Source: Nephrocerus scutellatus | Lineage: Eukaryota > Arthropoda > Insecta > Diptera > Pipunculidae | NCBI GenBank assembly: GCA_947095585.1 | Contig: OX352761.1 | Location: 135,996,277-136,060,276 of the forward strand | Direction: 5' to 3' | DNA length: 64,000 bases | In this document: piece after piece, positions 11,235 through 21,763 of the stretch | Layout: each line of letters opens with the position of its first letter | How positions within the stretch are numbered: the first letter of the stretch is position 1 | The notes under the pieces: generated by a model | Seen by the model: only the letters and a program-made list of their open reading frames with translations | Database searches by the model: none | What the model was told of the DNA's origin: nothing | Translations under genes and position numbers: made by a program

Positions 11235-12245
11235 TCAATAATGTAGAATAAATTGCAAATCTCAATATAATGCTTAGAATACTGTCCAGATCTATGTTCA
11301 ATATATTCTACACCAATAATTTCTGGCAACCCAACAAGGACTTCCTGAAATTATATAAGAAAGCCATCAGGACAGCTAAACGACGTTTTTAGATGAAGTT
11401 CTGTCAATCCATTGAGTTCACCTAAGACTCTGCCAGAATATTCACACTTCTATCCAAGGAAAACTGTTGTCCAACCTTTAATAAAATATCGGACGACATT
11501 GGTCTGAATCCACGACCGAGTCTCTGGATGTTCTAATTAACGCCCACTTCCTCGTGACTCGTGCTCAGCTTACCGGCTGGGTACTTCAGATAGGGCCACC
11601 ATGGGAAGACAGTATTATTATATTTATGCTTCAGAAGACCATGGGTTGTCGACCTCTTGGGTAGTGAATATTTTCAGAAACCACCTACGATTTAGCTATA
11701 TGTTCCCTGTAGTAATCCTGCTGTAAACTCTAGAACGAATTTTAGACTAACTTTTGAAGATATATATAATAATAAAAATATTCGGCGCGACAGACCGTTG
11801 CGGTCCAAGGCCAGGCTTCTAGCGACCATTTGTGTTGTGCATGTTTATTCTTGGACACAAATGGAAGGGACCTCCAATTTAAGGCCGGATGCGAAGGACG
11901 AATTGAGAAGCTTTCCGTGGCAAGTTATTACTCTCGGAACGTTTGTCAGACATTCGCGAGAGGTAGGACATCACGAACCTCCTGCTCAGTAGCCATTTGC
12001 TTTTCCACTGAGCCACGGCGCCCAGATAGATCTGTATCAAAATACCAGCATATTTACCTTAAAGGCAGGTTTTCTTGAGGTGGTAGTACGCATAATTGAA
12101 CACTCCCTCAATTTTAAACAATACACTCATGCCACCTTCCTCGATATAGAAGGCGCCTGTGATAATGTCCATATTAATACCATCCAGAAAGCTCTAACTC
12201 ATTAAGGGGTGGAACAACTCCTCCTCCTCCACAAGGGTAATCCCC
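11235..12245 (+). mobile_element. Degraded non-LTR retrotransposon (I/LOA/jockey-like), split by a SINE
   Basis: Plus-strand frames give LINE pieces: FKLYKKAIRTAKRR-like linker upstream of RT (about 11340-11400), LSKEN...DDIGLNPR (about 11450-11510), then after the SINE, KYQHIYLKGR and LEVVVRIIEHSLNFKQYTHA followed by FLDIEGAFDNV (RT motif A, about 12135-12170). Stops and shifts break the frame. The two RT halves flank the SINE at 11781-12022, showing that the SINE landed in an older LINE. No 3' end was found. Confidence 0.65.
11781..12022 (-). mobile_element. tRNA-derived SINE, copy 2, inserted in a LINE
   Basis: On the minus strand the copy starts GGCGCCGTGGCTCAGTGG (A-box-like, ending at 12022) and ends CTGTCGCGCCGAATATT followed by a TTA/TTTA-rich tail (11764-11785). 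The body shares the ACAAATGGAAGGGACCTCC block with copy 3. The RT sequence of the LINE continues on both sides. Confidence 0.8.
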
Positions 12246-12599
12246 CTTTGTGTGGCTGTTGGTAATAAACAAGGTCCTTTCGACACTTAAGTTTGTACGC
12301 TATGGAGCGCTGGTCTAGTGGCCGGCAATTAACAAAAAATAAAATGCAAGAAAACTTAGTATGTATAATACAAAGAAGCAGCTGTTGGCAGCTGTAGCAG
12401 TAAGCTCCTGACACACCCATGCTCTAAGCACAATCCAATAGTTATTACCTCCCGACCTATTTATTAAATATGTCGCGACGTACAGCGCGCTCCGTCTAGA
12501 GAATCGGTGCGGTTAGTGACCAAAGCATACGGTCGATGCATTGCTCTGCATTTGTTACCAAAGGAGACGACACCATCTTCAACCGACTACTGCACTCCT

Positions 12600-12905
12600 A
12601 AACTATACTTCAGTCCTAGCTTTGCCGTGGAGTTTCCGATTCCAGAAAGCTGGAAGGAATTTTTCAATAGAGGTTCCAAGAAATTTGAAGGCTCACGTAT
12701 GTCAATATTTGTAATATTTTCTTGGTCAAGGTTTTTTGTAGTCTCGCGTCGTTTTAGTTTCGTGTTCGGTTTCCGTATTGCTTTTTTCAATGAATCAGGG
12801 GAAATTCTGGGAAAATAAATTGGAGCCGGCTACAAACGTGAGAAATGTTATATTTGTAAATTAAATTTTTTCGATTTTTTAATTTTAATAAAGGGCTTAG
12901 CCAAC
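12600..12905 (+). repeat. Unclassified interspersed repeat E, copy 1
   Basis: This segment matches 36310-36600 in reverse complement, with shared strings such as TTTTTTGTAGT, TTTTTCAATGAATCA and GCCGGCTACAAACGT in the same order. A 103-codon open frame covers 12507-12818 and reads EFPIPESWKEFFNRGSKKFEG in part. It may be a remnant of a transposon protein, but I do not recognise it. Confidence 0.6.
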
Positions 12906-13099
12906 CTTAGTGCCGCGGTACAAATCATTTAGGGAGTTCTCCCTTGGCAATAAGTTTTATTATAAAAAAAAATAATCACAGGCCATTGGTCGGTGGGCAG
13001 CCAGGCAGCCAAACTGGGTTCATTATACCTCTTGCAGAAGTTGCTTGGATGTAAATGAGCGAGAAACTCTCATTCATTATCGTTGCAAATGTCCGGCCC

Positions 13100-13440
13100 T
13101 GGCGCAAATCTTGTATGATTTGCGAACATGCATATGCAATTTGGTTCAAATACATTTCCAGTCTTCGAGAGACTGATGAGCGACTCACATCCGTAAATCG
13201 GCACCTGCCGAAGTCATTGGAACGAAGGTATCATACATTTTTTTAGCAAATATTGACACTCTTCAACAGCACCTTGATAAGGCAGCATGTCAGCTAAAAG
13301 ATGTGTTACTTGATATCATACCAGCTGACTTGTTACAACCAGAAAAAGTAGCAAAGCTACCATGATGGAATAAAAAGCTAAGCTACGCTTAAATCTTAAC
13401 ACTGTACACGAATTGTATCAAAATTACGAATAGGTCCTGA
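13100..13440 (+). mobile_element. LINE fragment (I/LOA-like), linker between endonuclease and RT
   Basis: Frames shifted against one another read TSVNRHLPKSLERRYHTF, then DTLQQHLDKAACQLKDVLLD and PEKVAKLPWWNKKLSYA. The PWWNxxL motif is typical of the stretch just before RT in I/LOA/R1-type LINEs. It would lie just upstream of the sequence seen at 11340, so it may be another copy of that family. No gene function remains. Confidence 0.4.
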
Positions 13441-13593
13441 TCACACTCACAAGGTGGAATTGGCCCGGTACAGCTTAGTCTTTTGTATATATTTCGGCTA
13501 AGTTATAATTGGCTTTGATGAAGGTAAATGCTATCTTCTTCCCAATGCCTATTAAGAGACCTTGCGAAGTGTCTAAATCGTGTAGACCTTTAT

Positions 13594-13695
13594 CATCATC
13601 ATCATATTTGGCTATACAAGCGGGGCCCTGTCCTGGAATGTAGCAAAACCGGTTCAGATTTTGTGCCGATGTCATCCAGTTTGATATCCCTAAAC
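13594..13695 (-). mobile_element. 3' tail of the RTE-like LINE
   Basis: The reverse complement matches the last 100 bp of the RTE copy at 32897-33983: CTGGATGACATCGG, a GGACCGG-like block, TTGTATAGCCAAATATGATG, and a (GATGAT)n end. The short 3' tandem tail is characteristic of RTE-clade elements. Confidence 0.75.
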
Positions 13696-14218
13696 TTTAT
13701 ATCTGACTTATATTGTTTTCAGTGGTTAGGAGATAGCTCTCTTTGTCTTTGTTGGACATCGTGGAAAACGAAGCAGTAAGTCATCTCTGATGTCATTAAG
13801 TTATTAAGTGAAGTCGTGTTAAGTTCTATAGCAGTATTTAACTTGTGTTTCCATCGATTCCATGACATTTTCTAGAAAAACATTTGTCTGGGTACCGTTT
13901 CCATCACTTTTGTATCTCAGAACAAAAAAAAAACAACAAAAAACTTAAAAACTTATATGTATATTAGTTAAACTGTAAAAACTTTGGATACTATATTATT
14001 TGTAACATAGTTTTTTATGTAAGTATATTCAAATCATGTTTGGTAGCTAAGGCCATAGAAGGACAATCCTCTACTCTACATAGTCACACTACACAATACT
14101 TGAATACAAATTAATAAACTACCATCTTCCATTTATGTTAATTTCATAACAAAATACCTGTCCGAGGTGAATCTGTTTATTTAGTGAGTTGTTGGTCGTT
14201 GTTCAATGGAAGTGCACA
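13696..14218. other. Intron or downstream DNA, no feature seen
   Basis: AT-rich DNA between an RTE tail and the proximal last exon. If the 14219-14478 exon is used, the first part on the minus strand is its 3' UTR. No poly(A) signal can be chosen with confidence. Confidence 0.4.
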
Positions 14219-14478
14219 TTAAAACTTATTGGTTTTGACATGATTAATGACGGCAACAGATGGCAGCGCTGCTAGGGCCATGCCACAGGTAGCACTGGAG
14301 CCAGGTGAGGTTACGTATGTGGTCATAGTTGTTGTGGCAGCACTCGTTGATGGCAAATTATGATTTGCATGCGAATGCAAATGTGCATTCGCATGTTCGA
14401 GTAATCTCGAACAGTTTGAGGCATCACTCGGTCGTGAATCACTCGATCGTGTATTGCTTTTGGATCGAGACATTCTTC
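14219..14478 (-). CDS. Membrane-protein gene, proximal alternative last exon
   Basis: A CGACAG acceptor (14479-14484) opens an exon that completes the phase-1 Gly codon and continues RMSRSKSNTRSSDSRPSD to a TAA at 14219-14221, 87 codons including stop. The tail is Ser/Arg-rich, then His/Asn/Ala-rich, and ends NHVKTNKF. The upstream ATG at 14516-14518 is also in frame, but the conserved phase and the Arg/Ser character match the preceding exon. No donor in this exon leads in frame to the distal exon, so it is terminal. The acceptor has a weak pyrimidine tract, which lowers confidence. The isoform would be 508 residues. Confidence 0.6.
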
Positions 14479-14895
14479 CTGTCGATTTATAACGTGGGAG
14501 TTGTTGTGTTGTTGACATGGTTTATATTTTTTTTTGTTATTGTTGTTATATGAAATAAACAGTTTGAATACAAATAAAAGTAAACAGCACCAATAAAAAT
14601 TGATTATTAATTCCAATTGAAATAAAATTGAAGTAAAGTTTAATAAAAATAACTATAATTTATTAAATGAGATAAATAATTGGGTGGTGGTAGAAATAAC
14701 ACAATTAGAGTACTCATTGTCATTGTAAAAGAGTAACCAAAGTATAATAGGCATAACAATCCAATAAAAATAACGTGATAATGATTTCACTGGAGAAGAC
14801 GATCATGTCCTCATGCTAAACAAGTTACAAACCTATAAGCAGTTACTCCAATATATCAGCTTCGATCGTTTCCTACACTTGTTGTGTTTTGTTCT

Positions 14896-16390
14896 AGAGG
14901 GTTTTTCAATAGGGACATAACATTTTTGCATTTTAATACAAACGCACCCTTAAAATGTTTTGTGATCAGTCAATGTCTAAACGTCAGCCAAGGCCTACAT
15001 TTTTATCATGGTGAGTTAACGCACGAGCAACGTTCTGATATTTTAGAAACTAGCTGTTCCCGGGCGCTTCGCTACCCGTACACATGAACCTTCGAGATTT
15101 CCCACCTGCCAATAATTTATGTTGAAATTTTGAAAATTTCATTAAAATCGGTTTGTAAATGTGCCTGATATTGACATTTTACATTTCACACCGTTAGGAT
15201 GTGTCCTATGTCCTATGGCCTATAACCAGCCTTCTCCTGTCAATAATATACATTGAAAATTTCGTAAAAATCGGTTGGGACATCTGAGTTTCCATAAAGA
15301 ACAACCACACAAAATTTCACTTTATTTTTATATAGATTACTACCGAAATTCTGAGTCGGTATTCGCTACTTTAAGAGCGCTTACTCCAATATTCGGTCGT
15401 AATAATCATTCTACCAGACAGGCTGTGCTCTGCTATAGTGCATAAATTCGACTCTACATATTCACTATTGAATGTTCCTGTGCCAGTAAGACAACGCATC
15501 GGTCGAAGTACCCGCAAAAATCGCAGCCGTTAATGCTTCAGTTCAAAATGAGCCAAATAAGTAGATACCACGCCGTTCACAGGAATTGGGAATATCTCAG
15601 TCCACATTGTGGCGAATTTTGCTAAGATCAAAATAACTCAAGAACTGAAGCCTCTTGATCACATGAAGTGCCGAAACTTCTCCAATTGGGCTCTGCAAAA
15701 GTTTGAAGAAAATCCTGAATTTTAACGAGATACATTTGATTTTTTTTAAGTTGAATTTTGGCTTAATGGCTTCATCAATAAGCAAAATATGCGTTATTGG
15801 ACAGCAACAAACCCAAATGGGCTTTGCATTCACAAAAAGTGACCGTGTGGCGCGGTTTAATGCCGGAGGTGTTATTGGACCGTATTTTTTCGTCGACGAA
15901 AATAATCGCCATCTTAAGGTCAATGGAGTTCGCTACCGTGTTATGTTGGAAGACTATTTTCTGCCAGAATTGGATGGACTTGACATCAGTGATATGCAGT
16001 TCAAACAAAATAGGGCCACATACCACACAGCTAGTGAAAAAATTGATCTATTGAAGGGGAAGTTTGGTAACCGTGTAATCTCGAGAAATTGTCCAGTCGA
16101 ATGGCCAGTTGGCTCATGCTAAATAACGCCGTTGGATTTATTTTTATGTGGTTACGTTGAGTCGTTGGTTTATGCCAACAAGCCAACAACGTTCAAGGAG
16201 CTCAGAAACAATATCGAACGTGAAATTGCGAACATTCCGGCCGATACGTGTGGTAGAGTGGTTGAAAGTTGGCTCCAAAGAATCGATCGTTACAAACGTG
16301 TTCACGGTTGGCATATAAACGAGATCGAATTCCATACTTAAATTTAATTATTATTCTGTTTTATTTAAATAAAAAATTGTTATGTTTTTC
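14896..16390 (+). mobile_element. Degraded Tc1/mariner-superfamily transposon (long-transposase type)
   Basis: After TA at 894-895 of the 14-kb block, the element reads GAGGGTTTTTC, a plausible terminal repeat. The transposase is recognisable as GELTHEQRSDILE (helix-turn-helix start, about 15009-15048), then after a foreign insertion YRNSESVFATLRALTPIFGR, RRSQELGISQSTLWRIL, and from 15766 a long frame with GGVIGPYFF, VNGVRYRVMLEDYFLPELD, MQFKQNRATYHTA and WPVGSC. The central catalytic Asp (normally QDGATCHTA) is Asn. A stop (16120-16122) stands where CDLTPLD should begin. The last part, VYANKPTTF to NEIEFHT, ends at 16341. The copy is inactive. The 3' terminal repeat could not be identified. 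Confidence 0.8.
15049..15337 (+). repeat. Unclassified repeat F inserted in the transposase gene
   Basis: About 289 bp starting ACTAGCTGTTCCCGGGCGCT and ending near TTATTTTTATATAGAT interrupts the transposase between ILE and YYRNSE. Strings like CTAGCTGTTCCCGGGC...CGCTACCCGT recur in many arthropod genomes, from memory, but I cannot name the class. A related pair lies at 18321-18842. Confidence 0.6.
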
Positions 16391-17085
16391 TTGAATAACA
16401 ACCGAGTTTTAAAGATTTTACCAAAAACAACCGAAAATTAAAAATTTTTAAAACAATATGAGCCGTTATGTCCACATACATATTATGTACAAGAGTTACA
16501 ATCGGAAAAAGTTTCTTTTGTTGTATTCTTAATTTAATTTTAGATTTATTGAATGATTAATAAAATAAAGAATACAACCTGCTACAGTCAACAACGGTAA
16601 TTTCTCTGGAACACTGGAATTGATTTTGTTATTAACATTGCAAGAATGCCAAATTATAATAAATTTGGTAAAAACGCACCGAAACTGTAGTAAAATCGAG
16701 TCTGGATTTAAAAAAAACTCTGCAAACTATAATTTATTGCATTTAATGTTGCTTGTGACATTAAACACATTGTTCTTCACGCTTACACGCGTCTACTCAA
16801 TTAAGCTGTAACTCCAGCCCTATAACATAAAAGACATAGGTAGGAACACAAAATAAAGATTAAATTAAACCTTTTTAGAACTTAAATATGGAATACTTAA
16901 TCCCCATTAACAACGCTTACAATTGGCAATTAAATGCACAAAAAAACGTAAAACAATTTATACTAATTTAAAGAAGAGTAGCAGGAAATCGTTTGAAATT
17001 TTAATTAAAAAAAAACATTTAAAAGAGAAAATAAATAAACAAAAAAAGACAAAGTGCACTGTGGTGGAATACAAACCTGTCTTAC
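16391..17085. other. Intron, no feature seen
   Basis: AT-rich intron sequence with A runs near 16960-17050. Open frames here read as shadows of the neighbouring exon or as low-complexity Lys/Asn stretches. Confidence 0.5.
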
Positions 17086-17273
17086 CTAACGACGGATTTG
17101 GTGAGTGTGGCCGCAGTGATGCCATGCTCGGTTGACGGGAAGGTGCTCTAACCGACATCCTGGAACCGCGACGTTCTTGCCCATGCAGTAGTTTGCTATC
17201 ACGCAATAGTGAGACATTCATTAGCCGTGGATTGGGTGTATTAAATATAGTGCGATTCTCACGCCATCGAGCT
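17086..17273 (-). CDS. Membrane-protein gene, cytoplasmic-tail exon
   Basis: The exon begins after ATTGTAG (17274-17280) and ends at a GTAAGA donor (17080-17085). It completes the Gln codon left by the TM exon (phase 2) and ends in phase 1. It encodes ARWRENRTIFNTPNPRLMNV, a juxtamembrane basic region, and a Ser/Arg/Pro-rich stretch RRGSRMSVRAPSRQPSMASL with several RxxS sites that basophilic kinases could phosphorylate (inference). It ends HSPNPSL. Codon use and length fit a real exon. It is the branch point for the two alternative last exons. Confidence 0.85.
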
Positions 17274-18020
17274 CTACAATGAAAATAAAAATATATAGGA
17301 AAACATATATGAGAATGCATATACATTTTGTAGTAATATGTATATATTTAAATTGTAGTAATTTGTGTGTATAATATATTTTTAAATATTTCACTGAAGG
17401 TAAAAAATGTGAAAAGGCTTTTTGCATATTGCACAAGTACATACATATATATGTATGTATAAATATACAAAGTAGCCTTCCATCCAACAGCAGAATCTAA
17501 ATCTGGGTAATAGAGTCTTTCTGGTCGAGTATAAAGTATATACATTATGTCCAGGGGACATTTTCAGTCACATGATGTAAAGTTATGAATATATTTTAAA
17601 ACGTGTGCACATTCACTGATCCGGTCACTGCAGGTTCATGTTTTGTTGCTAAAAAAACCTACGAGAATTAGTTGGTTGCAGTTGCAAATTATAATTATGT
17701 CCGCAGGTTGTCGGATTGTATATGTCTTTTTTGTAGCTTTGAGTTTGAAAGTAGTTGCATATTTTGATTAATTATTATAATAATGGCTGGTTGTGCAAAG
17801 GATTACACACTGCAATGCACTGTATGTGATGTTGGGATGTGAGTACGGGGAAATAGACCTACAGCAGTTTATTAACCAGCATAGTTCTCAATGGACTAAG
17901 TTAAATGTACATTTACTCATACATGAAAAATGAAGACTTGTTCTGGAGATGTATGTATATTGTTATATGGTTGTAGGAATAATGAACTTATTATAAGTAT
18001 TATGCATAAATTAATTCGTG
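17274..18020. other. Intron, no feature seen
   Basis: AT-rich intron sequence with short TATG/ATAC runs around 17440-17460. No gene or repeat boundary is evident. Confidence 0.5.
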
Positions 18021-18320
18021 GGCGTCGTGGCTTTAGTGGTTAGTGCGTTGGACTTCTATTTAGGATGTTCGAGGTTCGAATCACAGACACACCAAAATCA
18101 ATTTTTCACAGCCCCACCTCTCGCGAATGTCTGAGTAATAACTCCGAAAGTAATAACTGTCATTAGAAAGCTTCTCAAACTCGCCCTATGGATACGTTAT
18201 TAAATTGGAGGTCTCTTCCATTTTTGTGCAAAAATATAGCACGCACAAGACGAATCAGAATGGTCGCGAGAAGCTAGGTCCTAAGAACGCAACAGTTTGT
18301 CGCTCTTAATATTATTATAT
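18021..18320 (+). mobile_element. tRNA-derived SINE, copy 3 (sense)
   Basis: The head reads GGCGTCGTGGCTTTAGTGG (A-box-like) and, about 40 bp on, GAGGTTCGAATCAC (B box, consensus GGTTCGANTCC). This is the internal Pol III promoter of a tRNA-derived SINE. The tRNA-unrelated body runs to about 18300 (GTCGCGAGAAGCTAGG-like end) and finishes in an ATT-rich tail, TTAATATTATTATATA. Directly after it begins repeat F. Four other copies in the window share head, body and tail. Confidence 0.85.
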
Positions 18321-18842
18321 ACTAGCTGAAATACCCAATGTTGCCTGGGCTGCCACAACCACACCACCCCCACCCAACTGACCCACCTTAAGTTAACCCC
18401 AAACCCCCCTCCCTAACATATTTCAAATGCACGGTCTTTGAGTCAATCTCATACAGACAGCACCTAGCCACCCACCACGTCAACCCCCTCAACGCCATTC
18501 CCTCAAGATTTGACAATGTTCATCCATTTCTGAGCTGTGCTTAAAGCTTCAAGTCTCTAGCTCAATGGGAAGTTAGTTTAAAATCAATTGCAAAATTCCA
18601 CCCGAACAGACAAGACACACACGAAAGCGAGTTAATAAAAACGTTTTAAATATAAAACTTTGTCTGTGTGTCTGTATGTCTGTGCGCGGATTGTGTTGTG
18701 CTTGGGACGGTTGCAGTGTCTGTTGTTGTTAATTATTAACGGTGGGGCTATATTAAGGAGGGTCTTGGAGGGTCCTGGTGGTCAGTTGGGTGGGGGTAGT
18801 GTGGTGGGGGCAGACGGGCTACGCTGGGTATTTCCGCTAGAT
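18321..18842. repeat. Repeat F, two copies in inverted orientation
   Basis: The first copy (18321-18655, +) begins ACTAGCTGAAATACCCA and carries CACCCCCACCCAACTGACC. The second (18660-18842, -) reads in reverse complement CTAGCGGAAATACCCAGC and the same CCCCCACCCAACTGACC string. The facing ends lie around CACACGAAAGCGAG and the (TGTC/TGTG)n stretch at 18660-18690. A third fragment with ACACGAAAGAGAGCTAATAA lies at 19272-19310. The class is unknown. Confidence 0.65.
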
Positions 18843-19084
18843 TGCAACCAATCCGAAACGACTTTCGGAACATATGGATTAATCCTGATTGTTTTTTCTG
18901 GACGTAACTATACCAAAATACAAAAAGCTGAATAATGGACAAAAAAGCGGTCATTAATTGCATTTGTTTAGAGAATGGTATTTGAATTTGAAAGATTCCA
19001 ATTAATATAATAAACATCATAGCAGCCAGCCTGTGCAATTTCTCTTCCCCAGATCAGGAGCATAAAACAGGGCACGGCTAAACG

Positions 19085-19240
19085 TTTCAAAAAACTTTTA
19101 TTTAACTTGACTTTTTCCGTTTATTTCGAATTCTTCAAGGTTATTTTTAAGCAACTTTCACACGACATATATATCGGAAATTTTGTGAACAGTTCAGTCT
19201 TATAGGGCATTTTTGAGATTCCGCGTGTGATGCGTGTTGC
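19085..19240 (-). repeat. Interspersed repeat C (CACACGCG family), fragment
   Basis: The reverse complement contains ACGCATCACACGCGGAATCTC and, further on, CGTGTGAAAGTTGC, the diagnostic order of repeat C seen at 23655 and 46310. It is degraded. Confidence 0.6.
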
Positions 19241-20039
19241 AAGTGTGCAAACCTACTTTTGCAGACAGACATACACGAAAGAGAGCTAATAAAAGCGTTT
19301 TAATCACCTATTTAAGTTATGTTTCATATGAAAACAAAGTTCACTTTTTTTCGATATATATAATCAAAAGTTTCATATAACTTTTAGGAAAAACTCTTAA
19401 TGCGATACGATGATACTTCCGTATGCCTAATACGAATTATAAATATTTAATTAAGCTTTCATTCAGTAGCAATATACCACAAACAATATTTGGTAACATC
19501 ATTAAAGTTTTCCTCCTCGCTTAAGTGTGAAAATCTAAGAAAAAGTTTTATATGTGTAACAACGTACGCTATGCTTTTCCAATTTCCCATACCACTTTCC
19601 TGAATTAACCCTTACAACTTAATTTCGAATCAGATTTGATCCGATTATGTGTAAGAATTTCTTCTTGTGATTGTTTTTCAAAAGTTGGGAAATGGTTTTG
19701 TAAAAATGCACTTTAGGAGCTTATCAATTTTTTTCTTGATATCGCTGTCATTTGATTGCATTTTTATTTGCTTACGATGTCAAGGCTGTTTTTGTTATTT
19801 GCTATTCAATTTTGTTTTATTTGCTTCAATAAAATGAATCAATAAAGGACCAATTGTTAAAGGCCTCACCATTTCCCAATAGCAACATTTCTGTGCACGT
19901 TTTTTCTGCTTTCCAGATATTTTGCAACGTTGTATATCTAGACAGGTGGTCAGTCATCGGCAGAATAGGTAACTATCTATGACTTAGTTAACAGCCTTGG
20001 AAACACTGAGCTACGACGACGACCACGGCAACGAAAACG
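19241..20039. other. Intron, no feature seen
   Basis: AT-rich intron DNA with a small repeat-F remnant at 19260-19310. The last 100 bp before 20040 may already belong to the RTE copy that follows. Confidence 0.45.
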
Positions 20040-21400
20040 GCTAAACTATTTAAGAATGTTCTCTTCTTTGATACAGTCGGACGGGAACTCTATGCCTCAG
20101 TATGATATAAAAATCATTCTGGTGAATATGAACACAAAAATAGGTAAAACGCCAGTATCCAGGCAGTACATATTGACACCCAGTTTACACGAGAACACAC
20201 ATCAACTTAGGGAGAGTGACTCCAGTGGCTGAGATGCCGGGCATAGAAAAGAAGTGGACACGCCTTAAGAATACTGTTATTAATAAAGCTGACTACATCT
20301 CTGGCAGTTGTCGAAGAGTTTGGAACGACTGGTTCGATGATGAATGTAAGCTAGCGACTGAACGCGAGAATGTTGTGCAACAATCTCATAGAATGCAGGC
20401 ACCCGAAGATGAATACAAAGAGCTCAGAAGATACAAAAAACAGTTCACCGGCGAAAGAAAGCAGTCTGAAAGAAGAATCTCGTCCGTTAACTTAGAACAT
20501 ACTGCAAAGACAAAGATTTTAATCTGATCGCCGATCTATAAAGCATCTCAGAGCGATGGCAAGAGTAGTTTCATGAGTTGCAAAATGGTCAGTAACTAAA
20601 GAATTGGAGGCTCCACCAATGCCTGAAGACCACACTATGCTGTCACCACAATGTTTGGAGAACCTTAAAAATAATATGAGTTCGGGATCAGATGGTATCC
20701 CAGCGGATTAAATTAGGAGGTCCCGCATTACACCAAGCAATTCATGAACTAATAGTGCAAATATGACAGGAAGTAGCGATGCAAGAAGTCTTGCGAAGAG
20801 GCATACATAGATAAGATATATCAAAACGTGCTGCAATTATCGTGGTATAACGTTGTTGAGTGATGCGTAAGATTTCTTCTCTATCCTGGTCCCTCAATTA
20901 AAATAGTGGAGTTCGAATTTGAAATAGTGCAACCTTTAACTATTTTGGATCAACTGTACCAGCCGATAACAACATGGAACCAGAAATACGTGCACGATTG
21001 CTGAAAGCAAATAAAGACTACATCAGTCTGTCAAGACTCTTCAAATCCAGGAATATAATCAAAACATCCAAGCTGCTGGTGTATAAGACAATATGGTTAT
21101 ACCAGTACTTACAGATGGTTTCGAGACTTGGGTGCTTAGCAAAAAGCATTTTGATCTTTTAGCTCTGTTTAAAAGGAAAGTTTTAAGAAGGACGATTTCG
21201 GAAACGTTATAATGATAAGATCTAAGAGCATTACCGCGATGTCGACATCGTGAAGAGAATTAAGCCTGGTAGGTTCCGGTGGGCAGGATGTACCTAGCTC
21301 GCATGAGCGTAGAGGATCCTGAAAGTCATTTGTGGTAGGCTTTATGGACACGACAGCGAGGCCGATCAGGAATAATATTATCTTAAGTAATTTTGTATGC
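20040..21400 (+). mobile_element. RTE-like LINE, decayed copy
   Basis: Plus-strand frames in order: MPQYDIKIILVNMNTKIGKT (end of the apurinic-type endonuclease, about 20096-20150), SLHENTHQLR, the pre-RT block GSCRRVWNDWFDDECKLATE (about 20305-20365), then MSSGSDGIPAD-like RT start (about 20680-20710), and the post-RT block YFGSTVPADNNMEPEIRARL (about 20940-21000). Most of the RT core is deleted between about 20720 and 20930. Stops and shifts are frequent. The copy shares more than one diagnostic block with those at 32.9, 51.8 and 57.9 kb. Confidence 0.75.
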
Positions 21401-21514
21401 TAGAAGACTTAGTATTTTGTTTTATATATTTTCTATAATTTTATTAATGCTTTTCATGATTGCCACTGATGAGTTCTCTTGAATCAACTAAGACCTTCCT
21501 AACAGCAAATTAAT

Positions 21515-21763
21515 AATAATAATATTCGGCGCGACAGACCGTTGCAGTCCAAGGCGGCCTAGCTTCTCGCGACTATTTGTGTTATGCATGTATATTTACT
21601 GCCGTATCCGAACGGAGAAATCCGAATTGAGAAACTTTCCATGATAAGTTATTACTCTCGGCCGTGACCGTGAAAAATGGTTTTGGTGTTTGCTGGGATT
21701 CGAACTACGAACCCCCTGCTCAGAAATGCATGCACTTAACCACTGAGCCACGGCGCCTACAAT
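21515..21763 (-). mobile_element. tRNA-derived SINE, copy 4, with target-site duplication
   Basis: On the minus strand the copy reads GGCGCCGTGGCTCAGTGG (A box), GTAGTTCGAATCCCAG (B box), the family body, and ends CTGTCGCGCCGAATATTATTA. A 12-bp direct repeat CAGCAAATTAAT flanks it (21503-21514 and 21764-21775), the mark of L1/RTE-type target-primed insertion. It is the best preserved copy for defining ends. Confidence 0.9.

Noticed and set aside
14219..14518. Independent 99-residue gene starting at ATG 14518
   Set aside because: A phase-fitting acceptor at 14479 and matching Ser/Arg composition make it more likely a last exon of the large gene. The upstream codons may be intronic.
16958..17326. 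122-residue minus frame as a separate protein
   Set aside because: Its middle is the tail exon 17086-17273; the rest is intron read-through.
18021..18095. A functional tRNA gene
   Set aside because: A and B boxes are present, but there is no full cloverleaf, and the same head recurs with a long body and tail in four other places, so it is a SINE.
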